In this document: piece after piece, positions 17,050 to 24,603 of the stretch
How the letters are laid out: the number at the start of each line of letters is the position of its first letter
How positions within the stretch are numbered: the first letter of the stretch is position 1
Source: Oscillibacter sp.
GTDB lineage: Bacteria > Bacillota > Clostridia > Oscillospirales > Oscillospiraceae
Length of the DNA stretch: 64,000 nucleotides
Reading direction: 5' to 3'
Assembly (NCBI GenBank): GCA_017446225.1
Contig: JAFSRH010000018.1
Location: 1-64,000, forward strand
Notes under the pieces: model-generated
What the model was told of the DNA's origin: nothing
The model's database searches: none
What the model saw: only the letters and a program-made list of their open reading frames with translations
Position numbers and translations under genes: made by a program

Positions 17050-17581
17050 GGACTGGTTCTGGTTCTTTACGCTCTACAGCGTCATCGGCTGTCTGCTTGA
17101 AATCGTGTTCGCGCGGGCCACGGGGTCCCGGCCCGACAGAAAACGGTTGCTTTTTCTGCCGCTGTGTCCGGTGTACGGGCTGGGCGCGTGTCTGTGCCTG
17201 CTGGTGGCCCCGCTGACGCGCCACAATCCCGGCCTGCTGTTCCTGACGGGCGCGGTACTCTGTACCGCCACGGAATACCTCATGGCCCTGTGGTATGAGC
17301 GCGCCCTGAGCGTCACGTTCTGGGACTACACCGGACAGCGCGGGAACCTCTGGGGACGCGTCTGTGTCCCGTTTTCGGCCGTCTGGGGCGTACTTGTCCT
17401 GTGCCTCGTCTACTGGATACACCCCGCCGTATCGGCGTTCGTCCGCGCGATTCCGGACGCTTTCACGTGGCTGGCCGTGCCCGCGGTCCTCGCCGACCTC
17501 ATTGTCTCCGGCGTCATGCTCCGCCGTACGCGTGACCGGGCCTGTCTGCGCTGGTACGACCGCTTTCTCCCGGACTCCTGA
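17048..17581 (+). CDS. CmpB-like putative ABC-transporter permease-type membrane protein
   Basis: The 177 residues run from a TTG (MDWFWFFTLYSVIGCLLEIV), chosen because GGGGAGGGG lies 7 bases upstream and the protein then begins at the first membrane helix. Four to five spans follow, with FLPLCPVYGLGACLCL, WDYTGQRGNLWGRVC and FSAVWGV. These are typical of the Firmicutes family labelled ABC_trans_CmpB or YMR, whose function is not established despite the name. The last residues are basic. It converges on recG, with 3 bases between stops. Confidence 0.7.
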   Translation: MDWFWFFTLYSVIGCLLEIVFARATGSRPDRKRLLFLPLCPVYGLGACLCLLVAPLTRHNPGLLFLTGAVLCTATEYLMALWYERALSVTFWDYTGQRGNLWGRVCVPFSAVWGVLVLCLVYWIHPAVSAFVRAIPDAFTWLAVPAVLADLIVSGVMLRRTRDRACLRWYDRFLPDS

Positions 17582-17584
17582 CCG

Positions 17585-19606
17585 TCACGCCGTCCCGCTC
17601 TTTGAAAACAGTTCGGCGGCGCGCCGTACCGTAAGCGGGTAACGTTCCGGCGACAGCTCCGCGGCGGCCGTTTGCGCTTGGCGTAACAATTCGCTGTCCG
17701 CCAGATTCGCGATTTTCAGCGGCGGCAACCCGTGCTGACGTTCCCCGAAAAAGTCCCCCGGCCCGCGGAGCCGTAAATCCTCCTCCGCGACCCGGAACCC
17801 ATCGGACGTTGTCACCATCACGCGCAAACGCCGACGCGTTTCCTCGCTTCGGCTGTCCGAAATCAGGATACAGTACGACTGATGTTTTCCGCGTCCCACG
17901 CGGCCGCGCAACTGGTGCAACTGCGAAAGGCCGAACCGTTCCGCGTTTTCGACCACCATCACGGACGCGTTGGGAACGTCAATGCCGACTTCAATGACCG
18001 TTGTCGAAATCAGGACTTCGCCGTCCCCCGCCGCGAACGCCGACATGACCGCTTCCTTGTCTTTCGGCTTCATGCGTCCGTGCACGGACAGAACGCGGCG
18101 GTTCGGGAACACGTTTTGTAACTCGTACGCGTATTCCGTCACGGCTTTCCGGTCGTCCGATGCCTCCGCGCCTTCCTCCACCATGGGACAGACAATGTAA
18201 ATCTGTCTGCCCTCCGCCATCTGTTTTTCGAGGAAGCGGTAGACGCGCGGACGGTAGTCCCCGGAGACGGCGTAAGTCTGAATTTTCCGGCGTCCGGGCG
18301 GGAGTTCGTCCAGAAACGACACGTCCAAGTCTCCGTACACGCTCAGGGCCAGCGTACGGGGAATGGGCGTCGCGGACATGACCAGTATATGGGGATACTG
18401 TCCTTTCGCGGCCAGCGCGCCGCGCTGGGCCACGCCAAAACGGTGCTGTTCATCCGTCACGACAAGCCCGAGACGCGCGAACTCCACGCCGTCCGAAATC
18501 AAAGCGTGTGTGCCAATGACAAAGTCAAGGTCCTGTTCGCCGGTACGCCGCCGGATTGCGCGCTTCTCCTTCGCGCTGACGGAACCCGTCAACAGCGCAA
18601 CGCGTACCCCCAGCGGAGACAGCAACGCGGAGAGGCCTTCGTAATGCTGACGGGCCAACAGTTCCGTTGGGGCCATGAGCGCGGCCTGACGCCCGTTCCG
18701 GACGCAGTGGTACACGCACGCCGCCGCGACCATGGTCTTTCCGGAGCCTACGTCCCCCTGACAAAGCCGGTTCATCGGGACGCCGGAGCGCATATCCGAC
18801 AACGCCTCCGCGATACACCGCCGTTGCGCGTCCGTGAGCGTAAAGGGCAGGGCGTCATAGAACGGGGACATATCCACGTCCCGGAACGCCTCCACGGGGT
18901 GGGCTTCCCGCTGTCCGCGGAAGCCCCGCAGGCCCACCGCCAAAAGAAACAACTCCTCAAAGGCCAGACGCCGCCGCGCGTCCGCCAACGCGGCTTCGTT
19001 CTCCGGGAAATGGATGTTCTCATAGGCAAAGCCGGCCGCGCACAGTCCGTAAGAACGCCGGACTTCTTCCGGGATAACGTCCGGCAAAGTCGTGGCGCAC
19101 TCCCGGAGCGCCGCCCGGACGCCCTGACACAACATCCGCCGGGACACCCCCGCGCTCAGAGAGTATACCGGCCAAATACGTCCGGTTTCCTCCTGACGGT
19201 CCGCGCGCTCGGCGACCGGGTTCGACATTGCGGAGCCAAAGAGATTCCGTTCCGCTTTGCCGTAAAAAACGTACGCCGTCCCGGGGGCCAACGTGTTTTT
19301 TATCCAGAGCCGGTTAAAGAACGTCACGCGCATGACGCCGCTATGGTCCGTAACGGGGAACTGTAACAGGTCCAGCCCGTCCCGGACGCGCGTCACAACC
19401 GGCGGGGCCGCCACGAACCCGCGTACGCATACGCTTTCCCCGTCCACTAAATCGGCGATCGCCTTCACGGCGCGCCGGTCCTCGTAGCGGCGAGGAAACC
19501 ACGTAAGCAGGTCGTTGACCGTTGTAATGCCCATCTTCTGGAAGGCCCGCGCCCGCCGGACGCCGATTCCGCGCAGGGTCTGTAAATTCGCGAATAAGTC
19601 TGTCAT
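17585..19606 (-). CDS. recG: ATP-dependent DNA helicase RecG
   Basis: A 673-residue branch-migration helicase for stalled replication forks and recombination intermediates. The N-terminus has an OB-type wedge domain (VCVRGFVAAPPVVTRVRDG). The helicase core shows Walker A GDVGSGKTMVAA, DEQH at VTDEQHRFGVAQR, SATPIPRT, and VIEVGIDVPNA with QLHQLRGRVGRG. The C-terminal FFGERQHGLPPLKIANL is also typical. Length is normal. The ATG at 19606 follows the VWA-FHA gene by 40 bases on the same strand. Confidence 0.95.
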   Translation of the reverse strand: MTDLFANLQTLRGIGVRRARAFQKMGITTVNDLLTWFPRRYEDRRAVKAIADLVDGESVCVRGFVAAPPVVTRVRDGLDLLQFPVTDHSGVMRVTFFNRLWIKNTLAPGTAYVFYGKAERNLFGSAMSNPVAERADRQEETGRIWPVYSLSAGVSRRMLCQGVRAALRECATTLPDVIPEEVRRSYGLCAAGFAYENIHFPENEAALADARRRLAFEELFLLAVGLRGFRGQREAHPVEAFRDVDMSPFYDALPFTLTDAQRRCIAEALSDMRSGVPMNRLCQGDVGSGKTMVAAACVYHCVRNGRQAALMAPTELLARQHYEGLSALLSPLGVRVALLTGSVSAKEKRAIRRRTGEQDLDFVIGTHALISDGVEFARLGLVVTDEQHRFGVAQRGALAAKGQYPHILVMSATPIPRTLALSVYGDLDVSFLDELPPGRRKIQTYAVSGDYRPRVYRFLEKQMAEGRQIYIVCPMVEEGAEASDDRKAVTEYAYELQNVFPNRRVLSVHGRMKPKDKEAVMSAFAAGDGEVLISTTVIEVGIDVPNASVMVVENAERFGLSQLHQLRGRVGRGKHQSYCILISDSRSEETRRRLRVMVTTSDGFRVAEEDLRLRGPGDFFGERQHGLPPLKIANLADSELLRQAQTAAAELSPERYPLTVRRAAELFSKSGTA

Positions 19607-19646
19607 ATCACACTTTCAAACGCTAATCGAACTTTATCGCACGGCT

Positions 19647-21017
19647 TCAACCGTCCGCGGGCTGAAGCTCTACTTTGTAACGGACGTGGCCCAAGCGGAT
19701 TTCGGCCCCGTTGGAAAATTTCATGGTGTCCGTAACGCGCGTATTTTCCACGTAAGTTCCGCCGCTGGAATTGCAATCGTGAATCCAGAGTTCGGAATTG
19801 AGAAGGTATATTTCACAATGCGTTCTGGAAACGGACTTGTCGTAATCCAGCACGATGACATTGTCCGCGCTCCGCCCGATGGTCACGCGCTTGCGCAGGG
19901 GCGCGCGGAAACGCCGTTCCGGATGTTCCGCGTCTTGCAGACAAAGCGTCATGGAACTGTCCTCCCCGGCGGGGACGTACGCGGAAGCCGGACGCGGAGC
20001 GTCCGCCGTTTTATGCTTCCGGAACCGAAAGACGACCGCGCCGATGAGGCCGAGCGATAACATGAGCGACAGGGCAAGCAGACGCGCGGAAAGCGTGTCC
20101 GGACTTTCCGCCGCTTCCGTCACGGGGCTGACTTCTTCCGTCACGGGGCCGACAGAACCGGACACCGAAACACGCGCGGAAGTACCGTCAGAGAACGTCA
20201 CCTCAATGTCGCGGAGAGGCACGCCGGAAAGTTCCTCCGGGACGCTCAGGGATACCCGGACCGGGATTTCCTCCCAGTGCATAATATTCGCGATATCCGC
20301 GGCCCCGGCCTGACGGATGTCCCATGAACGGGCGTGCGTCCGTACGGAGAGGGCGTACATCCACGACAGAATGTCGGCGTTCGACTCCGTGGCGCAGCCG
20401 ACTGTGTAGATAGGGACGTTATGCTCCCGCAGACGGTCCCGCAATGTTTGCGTATCCTTGTCGGCGGGAACGCCGTCACCCCCGGCGGAGATGACGAGAA
20501 TCCGGACAAATTCCGTCCCGGCGCGGGACGCCTCTTCCGTCAGAATCTCACGGAGCGCGCCCATGAGGTCCGCTTTCGCGCCGCTGTACTCCAACGTGTC
20601 TATCTGCTGTTTCAGGTCCGTAAAACTGCCGCTGTCGCGGACTTTCACGGCAAGCCGGTCGGAGAACGTACAAAAGTTATGCGTTTCGGCGCGTCCCTTT
20701 TCGCCCAACAGCGTCAGGAGAAGGTCCAACGCCTTGGCGCGGAGTTCCTCCGGCATGGACTCGGACGTGTCGAACAACAGCCACGTCACTAAACGCGTTT
20801 CGCTGGCGTCTTTTGCAATCGCCGCGTTCTCGACCTCTGTCCCGTTGATCCGTACGCCTTGTACCTCCGCCCCGCTGCCGTGCCGGACGTACAAAGTCCA
20901 TTGTCGGGTGTCCGGGTCCAGCGTCTGTTGCAGAATCTGCGGAGTCGAGGCCGCCCGCGCCGCGAGCGTAAGGACGAATACGGAGAGCAGGAGAAAAAAC
21001 AATCGCTTGTATTTCAT
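19647..21017 (-). CDS. VWA ectodomain, transmembrane helix and cytoplasmic FHA domain protein
   Basis: The 456 residues run from an ATG with GGAGG 8 bases upstream. A signal peptide (1-23) is followed by a beta strand segment and a VWA domain (about 73-240) with MIDAS LLFDTSESM. Next come a Ser/Thr/Val-rich linker, one membrane span (about 311-330) and a C-terminal FHA domain (about 377-452). The FHA domain carries TIGRSADNVIVL, SVSRTHCEIYL and CNSSGGTYVEN, the phosphothreonine-binding residues. So an extracellular ligand-binding domain is tied to an intracellular phosphopeptide reader. No Ser/Thr kinase is encoded in the window. The topology mirrors the VWA protein at 3795-5990. Confidence 0.88.
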   Translation of the reverse strand: MKYKRLFFLLLSVFVLTLAARAASTPQILQQTLDPDTRQWTLYVRHGSGAEVQGVRINGTEVENAAIAKDASETRLVTWLLFDTSESMPEELRAKALDLLLTLLGEKGRAETHNFCTFSDRLAVKVRDSGSFTDLKQQIDTLEYSGAKADLMGALREILTEEASRAGTEFVRILVISAGGDGVPADKDTQTLRDRLREHNVPIYTVGCATESNADILSWMYALSVRTHARSWDIRQAGAADIANIMHWEEIPVRVSLSVPEELSGVPLRDIEVTFSDGTSARVSVSGSVGPVTEEVSPVTEAAESPDTLSARLLALSLMLSLGLIGAVVFRFRKHKTADAPRPASAYVPAGEDSSMTLCLQDAEHPERRFRAPLRKRVTIGRSADNVIVLDYDKSVSRTHCEIYLLNSELWIHDCNSSGGTYVENTRVTDTMKFSNGAEIRLGHVRYKVELQPADG

Positions 21018-21116
21018 TGGAAATCCTCCTTGGTTTCCGGCCCGGAGTTTTGCCCGGGACGATGGGACATGGTCCCATGATACCCGATATCCGCGAAAAA
21101 AGCAAGAAATTCCGTA

Positions 21117-21152
21117 AAAAAACAGCCGCGGACCGCCTGAAAGACGGCCCGC
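21117..21152 (-). terminator. Rho-independent terminator after the PstS-like operon
   Basis: On the minus strand GCGGGCCGTCT, loop TTC and AGGCGGTCCGC form an 11-bp stem (two G-T pairs), followed by GGCTGTTTTTTT. It lies just beyond the stop of the gene at 21168 and before the VWA-FHA start. Confidence 0.8.
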
Positions 21153-21167
21153 GAACACGTCGCGGCT

Positions 21168-21776
21168 TCAGCCGGAGACGTGAGAGATGTCTATGGACAC
21201 CAGAATGTTCCGTTCAAAGAGAAAGCAAATACGGGAGACGCCGGAAGAAGCGTTGTCCGTGGCGCTGGAATATGTATACCGGTAAGCGCCCGCCCGACGG
21301 TGCGCGTCATATTCCGCTTCCGCTTCCGGATAGAGGAAGAGCGTATCCCCCATGGGCATTCCCACGCCCACGCCGCGCAAGGTATGCCATTCCGGATTTT
21401 CGGTATGAATGCTGAGCAGGAGTCCGTTTGAAGTATCCGCGGTCCCGGCGCGGCGTACGCCCCCGAACACACTGCCGTCCTCCCCGGTGATTTCAAAGAA
21501 GTCCTGACCGTTGGCGCGCCAGAAATTCACGCCTTTCGTGGCAAGGTTGGTCCCCCACGGAAACGCGCCTTCCTGTACGCCCAGCCGTACGCCGGTACTG
21601 TCCCGGGTCAGGGAGAACTCTTCGGACCACGGGCCGACCTGTACGATGCTTTGAGGGGCGGTATTCCGGCGGCTCTGGGCCTGTCCCATCAGAACGAGCA
21701 TGAACAGGCCCACCACCACGGCAATACCGGTCTTTCTGACCATGCGCTCCATATACTCCATCACGTGATATCCCAT
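21168..21776 (-). CDS. Secreted or membrane-anchored hypothetical protein
   Basis: The 202 residues include one hydrophobic N-terminal segment (TGIAVVVGLFMLVLMG) after a basic start, fitting a signal anchor. A soluble beta-rich domain follows, with VGPWSEEFSLTRDS, NGQDFFEITGEDGSVFGG and LHTENPEWHTLRG-like motifs. No family is recognised. AAGGAGG lies 8 bases before the ATG. It is 130 bases downstream of the WG-repeat-like lipoprotein on the same strand, with an inverted repeat between. Export and position suggest a role in sensing or binding at the cell surface, but no more can be said. Confidence 0.65.
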   Translation of the reverse strand: MGYHVMEYMERMVRKTGIAVVVGLFMLVLMGQAQSRRNTAPQSIVQVGPWSEEFSLTRDSTGVRLGVQEGAFPWGTNLATKGVNFWRANGQDFFEITGEDGSVFGGVRRAGTADTSNGLLLSIHTENPEWHTLRGVGVGMPMGDTLFLYPEAEAEYDAHRRAGAYRYTYSSATDNASSGVSRICFLFERNILVSIDISHVSG

Positions 21777-21807
21777 GACAATGACCTCCTTGTCCTGATG
21801 GAAATCG

Positions 21808-21833
21808 TTGTAAGTTTAGTAAATTTCTTACAA
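21808..21833 (-). promoter_or_regulatory. Inverted repeat upstream of the 21168-21776 gene
   Basis: TTGTAAG (21808-21814) and CTTACAA (21827-21833) are perfect inverted copies 12 bases apart in an A/T-rich stretch. They lie 32 to 57 bases before the start codon at 21776. They could be an operator or a weak hairpin. No T-tract follows and no clear -35/-10 pair was found. Confidence 0.4.
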
Positions 21834-21906
21834 TTCATTTTTTTGCTACACATCCGCGCGGAATCAAGCCCTGTTCCGGTGGATGATGCCGTATTTGCGC
21901 CGCCGG

Positions 21907-23037
21907 TTAATCGGAGTTGGTGCGGAGGGGGTAGCGGAACACTACGTTCCCGGTCTCAATGTTCGTGTAGCTGAACGCGCCGTCCTTCACGGCCCCCAGC
22001 ATACCGTCCGCCACGAAGGGCCGCCACTGGAGTTCGGAAGAGGTCAGGCAATGTTCGACCAGTAACGTGCCTTCCTCGTCCAGCAGGTCAAGGGTCCAGT
22101 CATTGTCACGTTCTGCGCTGTCCGGATACGCGGCGTAATAGAGCGTGCCGTTGGTCAGGTCCTCAATTTCTTCCGGGTAGCAGTAGCCGAAGATTTCCGG
22201 GGGGTTCTCGTAATTCCAGTCCATATCGGGGGACCAGCGCGCGGGCGGGGTTCCGGACACGGTACCGTTATCCGGGTTCATGAAACACTCGTAACGCCAG
22301 TAATTGCCCCATGGGGACGTCTCATCGTAAAACGCCGCGGTCAGGTATCCGCGCTCGTAACTCAGGGCACAGCCTTCAATGTAGCCAATCATAGGGTCGC
22401 CCCAGCGGTACGTATCGCCGAGGAAGGGGGCCAGCGCGTCACGGGAGAAGCGCGCCGTGACGTTGCCGTCCGCGTCCAGCACCTGTACGGAGCCGTCCGC
22501 GTGGGAGACCGCCAGACGGTTGTCGAACGGGATAAACTCGCGCCAGTCTCCGGCGTCCCGTACCCATGTTCCGTCCCGCGCGGCAATGGTTACGCGGGCG
22601 CGGCTGTCCGTATCGTCCGCGGCGCGGTAGAGGAGGAGGAACGGGCCGTAAGTAGTCAGGATTTCCGTATAGACAGGGGCGGTGACGATTTGTCCGTCCG
22701 TGGTAACGAGTCCGTAGAGGGGGATAGCGTCCATGACGTAGCCGGAAAGGGACATTTCCGCGCCGATATACGGCAGAAGCGGCCCATAGTGGTTTCCGGG
22801 CAGAAGGTCCGCCTTCCCGCTGTAGGGGGAGAAATAACGGTACGCGGTTTTCTCCGCGACATAGGGCGTCAGCACGGACCAGTCCGCGCGGACAGTGTCC
22901 TTGTGAATCGACCGTGTAGACGATTGCAACGCCGGGAAAAAGTCCGCCGCCCCGCCGGCGGACAGACATCCGCTCAAGAGCACCCCGGCGGCCACAATCG
23001 CCAACACCGTCAGCATACCCGCCAAAATACGTTTCAT
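21907..23037 (-). CDS. Lipoprotein with WG-repeat-like segments
   Basis: A 376-residue protein. The signal sequence ends in a lipobox, GVLLSGC, so the mature protein is lipid-anchored. The body has repeats of the WG type, such as PLYGLVTTDGQIVTAPVYTE and DGTWVRDAGDWREFIPF. Its start overlaps the stop of the PstS-like gene by 4 bases (ATGA), so the two are translationally coupled. It probably acts outside the membrane. A role alongside phosphate binding is suggested by the coupling only. Confidence 0.75.
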   Translation of the reverse strand: MKRILAGMLTVLAIVAAGVLLSGCLSAGGAADFFPALQSSTRSIHKDTVRADWSVLTPYVAEKTAYRYFSPYSGKADLLPGNHYGPLLPYIGAEMSLSGYVMDAIPLYGLVTTDGQIVTAPVYTEILTTYGPFLLLYRAADDTDSRARVTIAARDGTWVRDAGDWREFIPFDNRLAVSHADGSVQVLDADGNVTARFSRDALAPFLGDTYRWGDPMIGYIEGCALSYERGYLTAAFYDETSPWGNYWRYECFMNPDNGTVSGTPPARWSPDMDWNYENPPEIFGYCYPEEIEDLTNGTLYYAAYPDSAERDNDWTLDLLDEEGTLLVEHCLTSSELQWRPFVADGMLGAVKDGAFSYTNIETGNVVFRYPLRTNSD

Positions 23038-24011
23038 GCTGTGCCACCTCCCGTATCCGGCACGGGGACGTATCCCTCGTGCTCAATCAGACGCCGTCCG
23101 TCCTCGCTGAGAATCCAGTCGTACAGCAGTTTTGCGGGGTCGTCCGCCGAGCGTCCCGCGTCTGTCACTACATAATAGCTGTTCAGGAACGGGTAGGAGC
23201 CGTTCCGTATAGTTTCCGCGTCCGGGGCCACGCCGTCCACGGACAGGATTTTCAAACCGTCCGCCATGTTCATATTGTGGGCGTAATAGTACATAGTGTA
23301 TCCAATCGCGGCGGGGGTATCGTCAAAGGCCGCGACCGCCGTCACAAGGTCGCCCATTTCGCCGGTCACCAGTTCCGTGGGGGCGTCCGTCATGGGTTCG
23401 CCCATCATGACCAGATTCATCATCGCGGTTTGGCTTCCGGCCTCCTCGTCACGCTGGAAGGGGACAATGTCCAGATCTTCTCCGCCGACTTCCGCCCAAT
23501 TCGTAATCGTGCCGCTGTAAATCCCGCGCAACTGGTCACGGGTCAGGCTCTCCACGGGGTTCGCGGCGTTCACCACGAACACGAGCGCGTCCACGGCGAA
23601 CGGGGCCATATCCCAGTCATAGCCGCCGTCATCCTTTTCGGCCCACACCACCGGCGCGGGTTCGGCGGCAAGCAGTACGTCCGCCTCACCGTTCATGAGG
23701 GCGCGGTAGGAACGGGCGGTTTTTGAGAAGCGGATAAAGTCCGAAACCTTTGCGCGCGGCTCCCCGAGCAGGACACTGGCCACGGCCTGTCCAAGCGGAA
23801 GGGTGGAGGTAGAGCCGTCCAGACGCGGGAAATTGTCCCGGGTAAACACGAACTGATTTTCTCCGACAGGGGCCGCGGGGGCTTCGGCGGTTTCGGTCTC
23901 CGCCGGGGGCGGATTGTCGGAATCCGGATGTACGTCCTTTTCACCGCAGCCGGTCAACAGGCACAGGACGGCGAGAATCGCTAAAACGGACAGGATGGCG
24001 CTTCGGTTCAT
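23034..24011 (-). CDS. PstS-like phosphate-binding lipoprotein
   Basis: The 325 residues run from the ATG at 24011, with AAGGAG 8 bases upstream. The lipobox is LCLLTGC and the linker after it is acidic and proline-rich. The body follows the phosphate-binding fold of PstS: FPRLDGSTSTLPLGQAVAS near the N-terminus (the SGTxT-like anion loop) and NPVESLTRDQLRGIYSGTITNW, the hallmark of PstS-like proteins. No pstCAB transporter genes follow. It may therefore serve as a sensor or scavenging protein. A four-unit Pho box lies 182 bases upstream. Confidence 0.82.
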   Translation of the reverse strand: MNRSAILSVLAILAVLCLLTGCGEKDVHPDSDNPPPAETETAEAPAAPVGENQFVFTRDNFPRLDGSTSTLPLGQAVASVLLGEPRAKVSDFIRFSKTARSYRALMNGEADVLLAAEPAPVVWAEKDDGGYDWDMAPFAVDALVFVVNAANPVESLTRDQLRGIYSGTITNWAEVGGEDLDIVPFQRDEEAGSQTAMMNLVMMGEPMTDAPTELVTGEMGDLVTAVAAFDDTPAAIGYTMYYYAHNMNMADGLKILSVDGVAPDAETIRNGSYPFLNSYYVVTDAGRSADDPAKLLYDWILSEDGRRLIEHEGYVPVPDTGGGTA

Positions 24012-24192
24012 GTCAGGTACTCCTTTCCGAACGGGACACAGCCCGCCGTGAACGTATCTCGGTTCCCCGCGCTTTGCATGGCGTCCTTCGCAACGTTCAC
24101 CCGTATTGTAAAACAAATTTTTGGGAATTTCTTCTCAAATCAAAGAAAAAAGAAAGACAATCCCGTAACAATTTTGAGGGTCCGTAACATTC

Positions 24193-24232
24193 TTTACAGC
24201 CATTTTACGGGTATTTTACAGCCTTTTTACAG
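24193..24232 (-). promoter_or_regulatory. Pho box: four direct repeats at 11-bp spacing
   Basis: Read on the minus strand the sequence has CTGTAAA, CTGTAAA, CCGTAAA and CTGTAAA at exact 11-base steps (plus-strand starts at 24193, 24204, 24215, 24226). This matches the 7+4 spacing of PhoB/PhoP operators. It points at the PstS-like gene, the expected target for control by phosphate starvation. The matching response regulator is not in the window. Confidence 0.75.
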
Positions 24233-24513
24233 AAAATGGATTTCCGCGCGGCGGACATTTTTTCCGCTTCCGCTCTTTTTTTCCACGCAATTCTGCCGAT
24301 ATAAAGACAGATAGGTGTAAATTTGCCCTGCGCGCCGCGATTACGGACGGAGCCGGGGCAAAGCGCCGGAAAAATACCCGTATTGATAATACCATATAAC
24401 GCGTTGCAATTCAAGTCCAAAAGTCCGTCAAAACGTACTTTTTTACGGGAAAAGTTCGTCAAAATCACGAATCCGGCCCTAAAAGGCGGGGATTCGCATG
24501 GAAAAATTTGGAG

Positions 24514-24542
24514 TTTACTTTTCCCGCGCCGTATGGTATGAT
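24514..24542 (+). promoter_or_regulatory. Promoter of the phosphodiester-glycosidase/SLH gene
   Basis: TTTACT (24514-24519), a 17-base spacer and TATGAT (24537-24542), with TG one base before the -10 (extended -10). The start codon is 62 bases further on. Confidence 0.65.
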
Positions 24543-24603
24543 TTCCGGCAGTGATTCCGCCATATTTCCGGCCACCGCGTGGCCGTAACGGAGGCTTTTA
24601 ACA

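Larger units (their letters stand above)
24012..24603. other. Divergent intergenic region, 592 bases
   Basis: This A/T-richer spacer separates the PstS-like gene (minus) from the large surface protein (plus). It holds the Pho box at 24193-24232 and a promoter at 24514-24542. Two copies of CGTCAAAA (near 24426 and 24460) and poly-T stretches are also present. No gene was seen. A TACAAT on the minus strand at 24110-24105 has no acceptable -35 partner. Confidence 0.6.

Noticed and set aside
24105-24110. TACAAT as the -10 of the PstS-like gene
   Set aside because: No -35 partner at proper distance, and it lies far from the Pho box.
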